64,000 nt of DNA from Paracoccaceae bacterium Fryx2. Its GTDB lineage: Bacteria; Pseudomonadota; Alphaproteobacteria; Rhodobacterales; Rhodobacteraceae. The position numbers and the translations under genes are program-made. The notes below the pieces were generated by a model that was not told the origin of the DNA, did not search any database, and saw only the letters and a program-made list of their open reading frames with translations. The DNA lies in NCBI GenBank assembly GCA_032334235.1, contig JAVSGI010000003.1:1364001-1428000 (forward strand). The letters are read 5' to 3'. Below, piece by piece: positions 54,918-63,851 of this stretch (its first letter is position 1; the number at the start of each line of letters is the position of its first letter).

Positions 54918-55324
54918 CAACGACACCAACCAGATCAACGGGCCTGACGGTCGCAGCGGGCATCGCTGTCGTGTTCGGCGCGCTGACCATCCTGTCGGGG
55001 GGCCGGGCGCTGTTCGGCGACCCGGCGGCGCAGGCCGCAGTCGGCAACGCGGTGCCTTTCGTTCTGTGGTTCAATTTCCTTTCCGGCTTTGCCTATGTGC
55101 TGGCCGGGATCGGGATCGCCCTGCCCAAACCCTGGGCCGGGCCGCTGGCCATCGCGCTGGCCCTCGCCATCCTCACGGTCTTTGCGCTGCTCGGCCTGCA
55201 CATCCTGATGGGCGGGGCTTATGAGTTGCGCACGATCGGTGCCATGACCCTGCGCGCGGCGGTCTGGATCGGCATCGCGGTTTACCTGCGGCGCGGAGCC
55301 GTGCTCGGATCAGCGCGACTTTGA
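54914..55324 (+). CDS. small membrane protein of the exporter operon
   Basis: This 136-residue protein has four membrane segments (VAAGIAVVFGALTILSGGRA, FNFLSGFAYVLAGIGIAL, AIALALAILTVFALLGLHI and a last one near VWIGIAVYL). No family is firmly recognised. Coupling to the ATPase gene suggests an accessory role in the TetR-controlled export system. Confidence 0.65.
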   Translation: MTTTPTRSTGLTVAAGIAVVFGALTILSGGRALFGDPAAQAAVGNAVPFVLWFNFLSGFAYVLAGIGIALPKPWAGPLAIALALAILTVFALLGLHILMGGAYELRTIGAMTLRAAVWIGIAVYLRRGAVLGSARL

Positions 55325-55372
55325 GGTTGCGAAGCCCGTGTGGTTTCAACCAATGGTCAAAGCCTGTTGTGC

Positions 55373-55573
55373 TCAGTCGGTGGGTGTAGTGCGGCCACCC
55401 TTCGGGGCGCCCATGGGAAACGTGGCGCGCGTCAGCATCCGACCGTCGGCGTCGATCGTCAACCGCAGAGCCCGCTCTGCGCGGCGAAACGTCAGTCGAT
55501 ATCGGCCAAAGTCGGCGTCCATGTCAGCCTCGCAAACGCTGGTCACCTCGCCCGCGCGCATCCGGGTCTGCAA
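55373..55573 (-). pseudogene. minus-strand coding fragment of unknown function
   Basis: This 66-residue frame (DADFGRYRLTFRRAERALRL) has strongly GC-ending codons on the minus strand, as a real gene here would. It has no plausible upstream beginning and abuts an oppositely directed fragment. It is probably the tail of a lost gene. Confidence 0.35.
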
Positions 55574-55579
55574 CGTGGG

Positions 55580-55756
55580 GGGTCACGGCCGAAGGCCGTC
55601 GCGTTCACCGTAGAGTCCACCTCGAACCCGGTACTGGGCGCGATTTTTGCCACGCACATCACCGACTGCGACCCGCACATTGCGCGGATTATTGACGTCC
55701 ACCTGATCGGACGGGATGGCAATGCCTCGACCTTCTCGCGCTATGAAGCGGCCTGA
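55580..55756 (+). pseudogene. plus-strand C-terminal gene fragment of unknown function
   Basis: The frame ending GAIFATHITDCDPHIARIID and HLIGRDGNASTFSRYEAA uses GC-ending codons throughout its 58 residues and ends in TGA. No start or homologous upstream part is present. It meets the minus-strand fragment at about 55575, suggesting a rearrangement junction. Confidence 0.35.
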
Positions 55757-55824
55757 TACTTTTCGTGATTTTCTGCCGCTTTGGCACGGGCTGGTGAGAA
55801 ACACACCTGCCCGTGCCGATGTCG

Positions 55825-56256
55825 CTACATGCCTTTTGCGGCAAGCCAGGCGTTCATCTGCGCGATCTCGGTTTCCTGTGCCGCGATCACGGCTTCGGAC
55901 AGGGCGCGGATTTCGGGGTCTGTGCCGAATTCCAGTTGCACCTTCGCCATCGCCACAGCGGCCTCATGGTGCGGGATCATACCCTTGACGAAATCCACAT
56001 CAGCATCGCCGGTGTAGGGGATCATCATGTCCTTCATCATCACATCCATCGCGGCCGCATAGGCCTGCACCGCCGGGTTGTCGGCCAGTTCGGGCGGAAT
56101 CATGGAAGCGTGGTTCATCATGCCCATGCCTTCCATCCCGGCCATGCCGGAATGGTCCATGTTCGAATGGTCCATCGTCGTTTGGGCCAAAGCCAGCCCG
56201 CCCGCGATTGCGACTGCGCCAGCGATCAGCGCGAGGTTCCGTTTTCTCATCATCAT
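55825..56256 (-). CDS. DUF305 (CopM-like) copper-binding periplasmic protein
   Basis: This 143-residue protein has a signal peptide (cleavage after ALAQ), a Met/His-rich stretch [20 protein letters not shown], and a DUF305 domain with [15 protein letters not shown]. Such proteins bind copper in the periplasm. It follows the HMA chaperone gene by 23 bp and would share its CueR-type promoter. Confidence 0.9.
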   Translation of the reverse strand: MMMRKRNLALIAGAVAIAGGLALAQTTMDHSNMDHSGMAGMEGMGMMNHASMIPPELADNPAVQAYAAAMDVMMKDMMIPYTGDADVDFVKGMIPHHEAAVAMAKVQLEFGTDPEIRALSEAVIAAQETEIAQMNAWLAAKGM

Positions 56257-56279
56257 CTTCCCTGTCTTGGTATGTGTTT

Positions 56280-56468
56280 TTACGCAGGCGCGAAGCCGGC
56301 ATCGGTCAGCACTGCCGCTAACCGCTCACGCGGCGCGGTCGTGGTCACGTCAACGGTGCGTGTTGCGGGATCGGCCTTTACCTCAGCCGTTGCATCGACG
56401 GATTGAATGGCCTTTGTGACGCCGCGCGCGCAACCGCCGCAGGTCATGGTTTCGATATGGAATTGCAT
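56280..56468 (-). CDS. copZ: CopZ-like HMA copper chaperone
   Basis: This 62-residue protein has the HMA motif [12 protein letters not shown] shifted to [13 protein letters not shown] at its N-terminus, with the CxxC copper ligands at residues 10 and 13. It carries Cu(I) in the cytosol to CopA. I start at the ATG at 56468, giving the usual length. The gene is 35 bp downstream of a CueR-type -10. Confidence 0.9.
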   Translation of the reverse strand: MQFHIETMTCGGCARGVTKAIQSVDATAEVKADPATRTVDVTTTAPRERLAAVLTDAGFAPA

Positions 56469-56502
56469 AGACACTCCTTCGGGATCTTGCCTCATTCAGT
56501 GA

Positions 56503-56533
56503 CAGATAGGGCTTCCAACGGTTGTAAGGTCAA
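56503..56533 (-). promoter_or_regulatory. CueR-type promoter for copZ-DUF305
   Basis: On the minus strand TTGACC (56528-56533) and TATCTG (56503-56508) are separated by 19 bp, the long spacer of MerR-family promoters. The operator GACCTTACAACCGTTGGAAG fills the spacer, in the style of copper-regulator sites. Confidence 0.8.
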
Positions 56534-56571
56534 GAGCACAAGGCCGTGATTAGATTTCTTTGCCAAGCCTA

Positions 56572-56602
56572 TTGACCTTACCATCATGGGAAGGCCTATC
56601 TG
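56572..56602 (+). promoter_or_regulatory. CueR-type promoter for copA-cueR
   Basis: TTGACC (56572-56577) and TATCTG (56597-56602) flank a 19-bp spacer containing GACCTTACCATCATGGGAAGG. It is a mirror-image partner of the copZ promoter 38 bp away. CueR bound here would untwist the DNA when loaded with Cu(I). Confidence 0.85.
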
Positions 56603-56636
56603 GGTGGGCGGAACGTAGCCGCAAAGGTGGTCCGCA

Positions 56637-59138
56637 ATGAACATCAACCCCAAAGATATGCAGCCCAGCCTGCAATCAAAGGTCGTCCTAGACGTCGAAG
56701 GCATGACCTGTGCGTCTTGCGTCGGTCGGGTGGAGCGTGCATTGAAGGCCGTGCCGGGGGTAGCGCAGGCTTCGGTCAACTTGGCCACCGAACGCGCAGA
56801 AATCACTGGCCCCGACCTTGACCGCGCGGCGCTGGTCAAGGCTGTCGAGGGCGTGGGCTATGACGTCGCTTCGTCCCCCATCGATCTTGCTATTGAAGGG
56901 ATGACCTGTGCCTCCTGCGTCGCGCGGGTGGAACGAGCGCTTAAAGCGGTGCCGGGCGTGACGGGGGCCACGGTCAACCTCGCGACCGAACGGGCGCATG
57001 TGATCGGCCAAGCTGATGCTGCGGCCCTGATCCGTGCCATCGAGGGAGCTGGCTATGATGCGCGGCTGGCGGTGTCGGCGTCTGCCATGTCCGGAGAGGT
57101 GGTGGACCGCAAGGCGGCCGAGGAAGCCACCCTGAAGCGCGATCTGTTGATTGCGGCGGCGCTGTCCTTGCCCGTGTTCTTGCTGGAAATGGGGTCGCAT
57201 CTGTTCCTGTGGGTCCACATGGCGGTGATGAACACTATTGGCATGCAGAACAGCTGGTACCTGCAGTTCGCGCTGACAACGGCGGTCCTGCTCGGGCCGG
57301 GACGGCGGTTCTACATAAAGGGCTACCCTGCACTGGCGCGGTTTGCGCCCGATATGAACAGCCTTGTGGCGGTCGGCACCTCCGCCGCCTATGGCTACTC
57401 GCTGGTCGCGACCTTTGCTGCCGGTCTGCTGCCATCGGGCACGGTGAACGTGTATTACGAGGCGGCCGCGGTGATCGTAACTCTGATCCTGCTGGGCCGG
57501 TATCTGGAAGCGCGCGCCAAGGGCCGCACATCCGAGGCGATCAAACGGCTGGTCGGGTTGCAGGCCAAGACTGCACGTGTGGTCAGAAACGGTGCTGCCA
57601 TTGACGTGCCGATCGCCGAGGTTCAGCCCGGTGATCTTGTTGAAGTGCGCCCCGGCGAACGGGTGCCGGTAGATGGTGCTGTGACTCACGGCACAAGCTG
57701 GATCGACGAGAGCATGATCTCGGGCGAACCCATGGCCGTCGAAAAGACCCCCGGCAGCGGCGTCACCGGCGGCACGGTCAACCAGACCGGCGCCTTTACC
57801 TTCCGCGCAACGGCGGTGGGTGAGGCGACCATGCTGGCGCAGATCATCCGCATGGTCGAGGCGGCGCAGGGCGGCAAGCTGCCCATTCAGGCGCTGGTGG
57901 ACCGGATCACCATGTGGTTCGTGCCCGCGGTGATGGCATTGGCCGCGCTGACTTTTGCCGTCTGGCTGATCTTTGGCCCGGATCCTGCGCTGACCTTTGG
58001 ACTTGTGAACGCGGTGGCCGTGCTGATCATCGCCTGCCCCTGTGCGATGGGCCTTGCCACGCCGACATCCATCATGGTCGGCACCGGGCGTGGGGCTGAA
58101 CTTGGCGTGCTGTTCCGCAAGGGTGAGGCGCTGCAAGCCTTGCAGGAGGTGCGTGTCGTGGCGTTCGACAAGACCGGTACGCTGACCGAGGGCAAGCCCA
58201 GTCTGACCGACCTGCACCTTGCCCCCGGCTTTGACCGTGCCCCCGTGCTGGCCGCTGTCGCGTCGGTCGAGGCGAAGTCCGAACACCCGATCGCCCGCGC
58301 CATCGTGGCGGCGGCTGTTGAAGAGGGTCTGACGCTGCCGGATATAACTGGCTTTGCGTCGCTGACGGGCTACGGCGTCGAGGCGCTGGCAGGCGGCGTG
58401 CGGGTCGAAATCGGCGCGGACCGGTACATGTTGAAACTCGGTCTGAATGTGGCCGCCTTTGCGGAGGTGGCAGCGAGACTGGCCGACGAGGGCAAGTCGC
58501 CTCTTTATGCCGCAATTGACGGAAGGCTGGCGGCGATCCTGGCCGTGGCCGATCCGATCAAGGAAACCACACCGCAAGCCATCCGCGCGCTGCATGCGCT
58601 TGGCCTCAAAGTCGCGATGATCACCGGCGACAACGCCCGCACGGCGCAGGCCATCGCCCGGCAGTTGGGCATTGACGAGGTGGTGGCCGAGGTGCTGCCT
58701 GACGGCAAGGTGGCCGAGGTGCTGCCTGACGGCAAGGTGGCCGCAGTGAAACGGCTCAAGGCCTTCGGCCCGCTCGCCTATGTCGGTGACGGCATCAACG
58801 ACGCCCCGGCCCTGGCCGAAGCGGATGTGGGGCTTGCCGTCGGCACTGGCACCGACATCGCCATCGAAGCGGCGGATGTCGTGTTGATGACGGGGCGGCT
58901 GACCGCAGTGCCGGATGCCATAGCGCTGTCAAAGGCCACGATGCGCAACATCCGGCAAAACCTGTTCTGGGCCTTTGCCTACAATGCGGCCCTCATCCCG
59001 GTGGCGGCGGGTGTCCTGTGGCCCGCCTTCGGCATCCTTCTGTCCCCGGTCTTTGCCGCCGGTGCCATGGCGCTGTCATCAGTCTTTGTCCTTGGTAACG
59101 CGCTGCGTCTGCGCCGCTATTCCCCCACTCCGGCTTGA
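56637..59138 (+). CDS. copA: Cu(I)-exporting P1B-type ATPase
   Basis: This 833-residue copper pump has two N-terminal HMA domains (CxxC at residues 25/28 and 91/94), eight membrane segments with the CPC metal site in [10 protein letters not shown], the phosphorylation motif DKTGTLTEG, the SEHPIARAI His-Pro, and [10 protein letters not shown]. In the P-domain the conserved VAEVLPDGK is present twice in tandem because of a 27-bp duplication. It exports Cu(I) to the periplasm and is followed 13 bp later by cueR. Confidence 0.97.
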   Translation: MNINPKDMQPSLQSKVVLDVEGMTCASCVGRVERALKAVPGVAQASVNLATERAEITGPDLDRAALVKAVEGVGYDVASSPIDLAIEGMTCASCVARVERALKAVPGVTGATVNLATERAHVIGQADAAALIRAIEGAGYDARLAVSASAMSGEVVDRKAAEEATLKRDLLIAAALSLPVFLLEMGSHLFLWVHMAVMNTIGMQNSWYLQFALTTAVLLGPGRRFYIKGYPALARFAPDMNSLVAVGTSAAYGYSLVATFAAGLLPSGTVNVYYEAAAVIVTLILLGRYLEARAKGRTSEAIKRLVGLQAKTARVVRNGAAIDVPIAEVQPGDLVEVRPGERVPVDGAVTHGTSWIDESMISGEPMAVEKTPGSGVTGGTVNQTGAFTFRATAVGEATMLAQIIRMVEAAQGGKLPIQALVDRITMWFVPAVMALAALTFAVWLIFGPDPALTFGLVNAVAVLIIACPCAMGLATPTSIMVGTGRGAELGVLFRKGEALQALQEVRVVAFDKTGTLTEGKPSLTDLHLAPGFDRAPVLAAVASVEAKSEHPIARAIVAAAVEEGLTLPDITGFASLTGYGVEALAGGVRVEIGADRYMLKLGLNVAAFAEVAARLADEGKSPLYAAIDGRLAAILAVADPIKETTPQAIRALHALGLKVAMITGDNARTAQAIARQLGIDEVVAEVLPDGKVAEVLPDGKVAAVKRLKAFGPLAYVGDGINDAPALAEADVGLAVGTGTDIAIEAADVVLMTGRLTAVPDAIALSKATMRNIRQNLFWAFAYNAALIPVAAGVLWPAFGILLSPVFAAGAMALSSVFVLGNALRLRRYSPTPA
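58683..58736 (+). repeat. 27-bp tandem duplication inside copA
   Basis: A 27-bp unit (58683-58709) is repeated exactly at 58710-58736, adding nine residues VAEVLPDGK in the ATPase P-domain without shifting the frame. Relatives carry the motif once. Confidence 0.9.
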
Positions 59139-59151
59139 AGGAGCCCAACCC

Positions 59152-59616
59152 ATGAACATCGGTGAAGCAGCCAAAGCCTCCGGCGTGTCGGCCAAGATGA
59201 TCCGCTATTACGAATCCACCGGCCTGATCCCGACAGCGGGGCGATCGGGGTCTGGCTACCGCGTCTATTCCGATACCGAGGTGCAGATGCTGCGCTTCAT
59301 CCGCCGGTCACGCGATCTGGGCTTTCCAGTCGAAAAGATTGAGGAACTGCTGGCACTGTGGCGCGACCGATCCCGCCACAGCGCCGACGTCAAGCGTCTG
59401 GCTCAGGAACAGATCGACGGGCTGGAACGCAAGATCGCCGAGATGCAGGCGATGAAGGAAACGCTCCAGCACCTTGCAGACGCCTGCTGTGGCGACCATC
59501 GGCCAGACTGCCCCATCCTCGCCGACCTCGGCAACGGGCCAAGCCAGATGCCGAGTGTTGCACGGCCAAGCGGGCAGAAGCGCGGGCAACCGGAGCAGCG
59601 GCGGTCGGCTGACTGA
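59152..59616 (+). CDS. cueR: CueR copper-responsive MerR-family activator
   Basis: This 154-residue protein has an N-terminal MerR helix-turn-helix (MNIGEAAKASGVSAKMIRYY), a dimerisation helix and a copper loop CCGDHRPDCPIL with the two spaced cysteines of CueR. The C-terminal tail after residue 130 is longer than usual and basic. It is encoded directly after copA and should control both divergent promoters at 56503-56602. Confidence 0.93.
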   Translation: MNIGEAAKASGVSAKMIRYYESTGLIPTAGRSGSGYRVYSDTEVQMLRFIRRSRDLGFPVEKIEELLALWRDRSRHSADVKRLAQEQIDGLERKIAEMQAMKETLQHLADACCGDHRPDCPILADLGNGPSQMPSVARPSGQKRGQPEQRRSAD

Positions 59617-59627
59617 GCAAGCCGCAA

Positions 59628-59911
59628 TCAGGCAGCCTTTGGCCATCGACGGTGGAGATCGTCGATGACAACAGGATGGGCATGATGAGAACCGTGTTCG
59701 GCCAAGTGGGGATGATCCGCTGGCAAGTCCGGATGATCGTGAGCCAAAACCGATTGATCCTCTGCAGGCCAGATGCGCAAAACTGCCATCAGCCCGAGAG
59801 CGCCTATGGCGGCCAAGGCCAGGGCGGCCGTGCCCATCCCAGCACTTGCCCCGACCCAGCCCGCAAGCGGGTAGGTCACCAGCCAGCAGGCGTGGCTGAG
59901 CGCAAATTGTG
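59628..59911 (-). pseudogene. MFS metal-efflux transporter, C-terminal part, cut by IS21
   Basis: This encodes ALSHACWLVTYPLAGWVG through the last membrane segment and a His/Asp-rich cytosolic tail (HDHPDLPADHPHLAEHGSHH). It joins in frame to 62490-63522 once the IS21-family element and one copy of its 9-bp repeat are removed. Confidence 0.85.
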
Positions 59912-60060
59912 TGCGTGTTTCGCTTGATGGTGGGCATCGATTTCACGGGATCATGGGCAGTCATTTCGCGTGAAGCTGGGCACTGATTTCGCGGGATCGC
60001 GGGCAGGTCTGGTCGGCAAATTGAGGATAGTTGCGCCTTCAGGAATGAAGGGGTGGCTTG

Positions 60061-61599
60061 ATGCCGACAGGACGATTGAACATGCGCCGGATACGAGATG
60101 TTTTGCGATTGAAGCTTGGGCAAGGCCTGAGCGAGCGGTCCATTGCCGCTTCCCTCGGTCTGAGCAAGGGGAGCGTCGGAAGCTACACCCAACGGGCGCG
60201 TCATGCCGGGCTCACGTGGCCCTTGCCGGAGGGGATCGATGACGACAGCCTTGAACTTCTTTTGTTTCCAGCCCCGCCCACGGTGCCGGACGCGGAGCGG
60301 CTTGTGCCCGACTGGGCGGAGATTGACCGCGAGTTGCGCCGCCCTGGGGTGACGCGGATGCTGCTCTGGGAAGAATACCGTGCCGCGCACCCCGGGGGTT
60401 TTGCCTATACTTGGTTTTGCACGCATTACGAGGCTTGGAAGGGTCGGGTGCGCCCGACGATGCGCCAGACACATGTGGGCGGCGAGAAGGTGTTCGTCGA
60501 CTTTGCCGGCGACACCATCGACGTGATCGACCCCACGACCGGCGAAGCGCGGGCCATGAAGCTGTTCGTGGCGGCAATGGGGGCATCGAATCACACCTAT
60601 GCCGAGGCGGTGGCATCGGAGGGGTTGGAAGATTGGATCCTCGCGCATATCCGGATGTTCGCCTTTCTGGGCGGCGTGCCAAAGGCGGTGGTTCCGGACA
60701 ATCTGAAGTCCGCCGTGATCAAGGCAGACCGGTTTGATCCGGGGCTGAACCGGACCTATGCCGAGATGGCGGCGCATTATGGCACCGCCGTTCTGCCCGC
60801 CCGGCCGCGCAAACCCCGGGACAAGGCGAAGGTGGAAGTGGCTGTCCAAGTGGCACAACGCTGGATTCTGGCGCGGCTGCGGAACCACCGGTTCTTCTCA
60901 TTGGCCGAGTTGAACGTGGCGATCCGGCGGCTGCTGGACGAGTTGAACATGCGCGTGATGCGCGGCTATGGCGCCAGCCGCGCCGATCTGTTTGCCACTT
61001 TGGATCGGCCCAATCTTCAGCCCCTACCGCCCGAACCTTATGTCTTCGCCCGCTGGAAGCGCGCCCGCGTGGCACCCGACTATCACGTTGAGGTCGACAG
61101 CTCATGGTATTCCGTGCCCTTCGCGCTGATCAAACAAGAGGTCGATGTTCGCACAAGCGGCCAGACGGTCGAGATATTCCATCGTGGTCAGAGGGTTGCG
61201 AGCCACGTGCGCACCCCGGGGCGGCGCAGCCATGTCACCGTGGCCGACCATATGCCATCGGCCCATCGTCGCTTTGCCGAATGGACCCCGGCCAGAATGC
61301 TGGCGCAGGCAACCAAGACCGGCCCCGCCGTCGCCGCCTTTTGCGAGATGGTGATGGCTGACCGCCCCCATCCTGAACAGGGGTTCCGCACCTGCCTGGG
61401 TGTGCTGGCCTTGGTCAAAACCTATGGGCCGGAGCGCGTTGATGCGGCCTGCCAGCGGGGTGTGACCATCCGGGCCCGCACCGTCACCTCCATTCGTTCG
61501 ATCCTCAAGACCGGCCTCGATCGCGCCTTCCTGGAAGGCTCCGAAGAGGTCGCCCCCCTCCAGCACGCCAACATTCGTGGCGGCAGCTATTACCATTGA
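60061..61599 (+). CDS. istA: IS21-family transposase IstA, type 2
   Basis: This 512-residue protein appears identical to the one at 11945-13483, with an intact DDE core. The start is the ATG after TTG, as in copy A. Confidence 0.93.
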   Translation: MPTGRLNMRRIRDVLRLKLGQGLSERSIAASLGLSKGSVGSYTQRARHAGLTWPLPEGIDDDSLELLLFPAPPTVPDAERLVPDWAEIDRELRRPGVTRMLLWEEYRAAHPGGFAYTWFCTHYEAWKGRVRPTMRQTHVGGEKVFVDFAGDTIDVIDPTTGEARAMKLFVAAMGASNHTYAEAVASEGLEDWILAHIRMFAFLGGVPKAVVPDNLKSAVIKADRFDPGLNRTYAEMAAHYGTAVLPARPRKPRDKAKVEVAVQVAQRWILARLRNHRFFSLAELNVAIRRLLDELNMRVMRGYGASRADLFATLDRPNLQPLPPEPYVFARWKRARVAPDYHVEVDSSWYSVPFALIKQEVDVRTSGQTVEIFHRGQRVASHVRTPGRRSHVTVADHMPSAHRRFAEWTPARMLAQATKTGPAVAAFCEMVMADRPHPEQGFRTCLGVLALVKTYGPERVDAACQRGVTIRARTVTSIRSILKTGLDRAFLEGSEEVAPLQHANIRGGSYYH

Positions 61600-61611
61600 G
61601 AAAGGACTAAA

Positions 61612-62373
61612 ATGCTGACCCATCCCACCCACGACCGACTGTTGGCGCTCGGCCTGACCGGCATTGCATCGGCGCTCGAAGAACAACGCAGGTCAACCGC
61701 CTTCGACGCCCTCTCGTTCGAAGAGCGTCTCGGCCTGCTGGTCGACCGCGAGGCTGCAGAGCGCGACACCAAGAAACTGGCCTCCCGGCTCAAGTTTGCG
61801 GCTCTGCGCCAAGATGCCAGCGTCGAGGATCTGGACCTGCGCAGCCCACGTGGTCTTGACCGCAGTGTCATGGCGCATCTTGCCGATGGCGGCTGGATCG
61901 CCCGGCACGAGAACCTGCTGATAACCGGGCCGACCGGTTTGGGCAAAAGCTGGATCGCCTGCGCCCTTGGCCACAAGGCGTGCCGGGATGGGCGGCCCGT
62001 CCTCTATCAACGTGCGCCGCGCATGTTCGAGGCCCTTGCTCTGGCCCGTGGCGATGGCCGCCATGAACGCATCCTCAAAACCATCGCCCGCATGGATGTG
62101 CTGATCATTGACGATTGGGGCCTCGCCGTCCTCACCGCCCCGGAGCGCCGTGACCTGCTGGAAATCCTCGAAGACCGCCACGGCCGCGCTTCCACCATCG
62201 TCACAAGCCAACTCCCCGTTGACCAGTGGCACGAAGCCATCGGCGACCCAACGCTCGCAGATGCCATCCTCGACCGCCTCGTTCACAACGCACACCGCCT
62301 CACCCTCTCAGGTGAAAGCCTGCGCAGGCGCTCCGCCGTCACAAAAAAGCTTGACCAAATCGTTCAAGCCTGA
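61612..62373 (+). CDS. istB: IS21-family helper ATPase IstB, type 2
   Basis: This 253-residue AAA+ protein appears identical to that at 13496-14257, with Walker A GPTGLGKSW. It is intact. Confidence 0.93.
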   Translation: MLTHPTHDRLLALGLTGIASALEEQRRSTAFDALSFEERLGLLVDREAAERDTKKLASRLKFAALRQDASVEDLDLRSPRGLDRSVMAHLADGGWIARHENLLITGPTGLGKSWIACALGHKACRDGRPVLYQRAPRMFEALALARGDGRHERILKTIARMDVLIIDDWGLAVLTAPERRDLLEILEDRHGRASTIVTSQLPVDQWHEAIGDPTLADAILDRLVHNAHRLTLSGESLRRRSAVTKKLDQIVQA

Positions 62374-62489
62374 CTCCATGAAAGCGTCGGCCAGCCTGCC
62401 CACGATCCCGTGAAATGACTGCCCAGAATGGCGCGAAACGCGTGCCCACGATCGCGCGAAATCAGCGCCCATTCTCCGCGAAATCCGCA

Positions 62490-63522
62490 CAAATTGTGCG
62501 GCGAAGACAGCGCCCCGGTCGGCCTCGCGTGCGGAACGGTTGATGATGCGCCCGATGGGTGTCTGGGTCAGCGAAAAGCCGAAGCCGATCAAGGCCCAAA
62601 GGGCGATCAGCGCGGCAAGGCCGCCGACGAGCGGCACCAGCGCCACTCCCGCGACCATCAGTGCAGCGCCTCCGATCATCACGGGTCGATCTTCCAGTCG
62701 CTCAAGCATGCGGGGCAGCAAGACCGCAGCCAGCATTGACCCCGCTCCGAAACCCGCAAACGCCAGCGCGACGGATTCCTCGCCCAGACCCAGCCGTGCC
62801 TGCACCAGCACGACTGTATTCACATAGATCATCGCCCCGGCGGCGGCGACGGCGGCCTCCATCACCATCAGCCCGCGCAGCCGGGGCGTTCGGGTGTAGA
62901 TGCGGATGCCTTTGGTCACGTCTGCCCAGAAATGGTTATCCTCCCTCTGTACCCGGTCTGGTAGACGCGCGGTCATAACCAGCAAGGCCGAGGCCACGAA
63001 CCCCACGACAGTGCCTGCAAACAGCATCGGGAAGCTGACAACTGTCAACAAAAGTGCTGCGATCATGGGCGAGGCGAGTTGTTCCAGATCCTCAGTCAGC
63101 CGCAGCAGGGACAGCGCATTGGTGTAATCGTCCTCGTCCTTCAGAACATCGGGGATCACCGCCTGAAACGCCGGGGTGAACCCGGCAGACGCCGCCTGCA
63201 GGGCGAAGATCAGCAGATAGACCTGCCAGACTTCCGTCACGAAGGGCAGGAAAGCGATCACGCCCGCCCGGATCAGGTCGAGCGCCACCAGAAACGCGCG
63301 TCGCGGCAGGCGCTCTGCGATGGCCGCAGCCACCGGGGCCAGCGTCACATAGGCCACCATCTTGATCGCCAGCGCCGTTCCCAGCACTGCGCCTGCATTG
63401 TCACCTGCAAGCTGCCAAGCCAGGAGACCGAGGGCCACAGTCGCCAAGCCCGTTCCCACCAGCGCCACGAGTTGGGCTGCGAACAGATGGCGGAAGGTCG
63501 GGTCGCGAAGGGTGTTCAGCAT
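62490..63522 (-). pseudogene. MFS metal-efflux transporter, N-terminal part
   Basis: From the ATG at 63522 about 344 residues encode nine to ten membrane segments of a major-facilitator transporter (start MLNTLRDPTFRHLFAAQLVA, central loop RLPDRVQREDNHFW). It stops at the IS21 element after GAVFAAQF. The start is one base after the stop of a DmeR-like repressor gene. Together with the His-rich tail this suggests nickel or cobalt efflux, now inactive. Confidence 0.85.
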
Positions 63523-63523
63523 C

Positions 63524-63781
63524 TTACAGCAGCTTCGTCAGGGATTTGATTTCGGCGAGGTCGTGCTCGCCCCCGGCCGTGACGCAGTGGTCGATATGGT
63601 CGTGGATCAGCGCCCGCTTCGCCTCGGCAACCGCGCGTTCAACGGCGTGAAGCTGCGTGGCCAGATCCACGCAGGGCCGCCCTTCCTCGATCATGCCGAT
63701 CACGCGGCGCAGATGCCCCTCGGCGCGTTTCAGCCGGGTGGCGATGGCAGGGTGGCTTGCATGGATATGAGGTTCTGACAT
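63524..63781 (-). CDS. DmeR/RcnR-like CsoR-family metal-sensing repressor
   Basis: This 85-residue all-helical repressor has the RcnR/DmeR ligand pattern: an N-terminal HIHASH, Cys in GRPCVDLATQLHAVE, and DHIDHCV. These sense Ni(II) or Co(II) and release DNA on binding. It is encoded directly before the MFS transporter and probably represses it through the G-tract operator at 63791-63812. Confidence 0.9.
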   Translation of the reverse strand: MSEPHIHASHPAIATRLKRAEGHLRRVIGMIEEGRPCVDLATQLHAVERAVAEAKRALIHDHIDHCVTAGGEHDLAEIKSLTKLL

Positions 63782-63790
63782 AAAGGGAGG

Positions 63791-63812
63791 CTATCCCCCC
63801 CTGGGGGATCAG
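63791..63812. promoter_or_regulatory. G-tract operator of the DmeR-like repressor
   Basis: CTATCCCCCCCTGGGGGATCAG contains an inverted repeat ATCCCC/GGGGAT around a C/G tract, the site type of RcnR and CsoR relatives. It lies 9 bp upstream of the repressor start and between divergent genes. Confidence 0.7.
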
Positions 63813-63851
63813 GCAAGCAGGAAACAGGGGAGGCAATCCCCGAAGGGCTGG

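Larger units (their letters stand above)
59912..62489 (+). mobile_element. IS21-family insertion sequence, type 2, copy B
   Basis: This 2578-bp element has ends as in copy A. The flanking repeat CAAATTGTG (59903-59911 and 62490-62498) is 9 bp, against 5 bp at copy A; one or more bases may match by chance. It interrupts the MFS transporter gene. Confidence 0.95.

Noticed and set aside
56688-58595. 635-codon minus-strand frame over copA
   Set aside because: It mirrors copA, has no domain-like sequence and ends with the gene it overlaps.
59308-60888. 526-codon frame spanning cueR and IS21
   Set aside because: It is antisense to cueR and istA, and only a short part (59628-59911, in another frame) is real transporter sequence.
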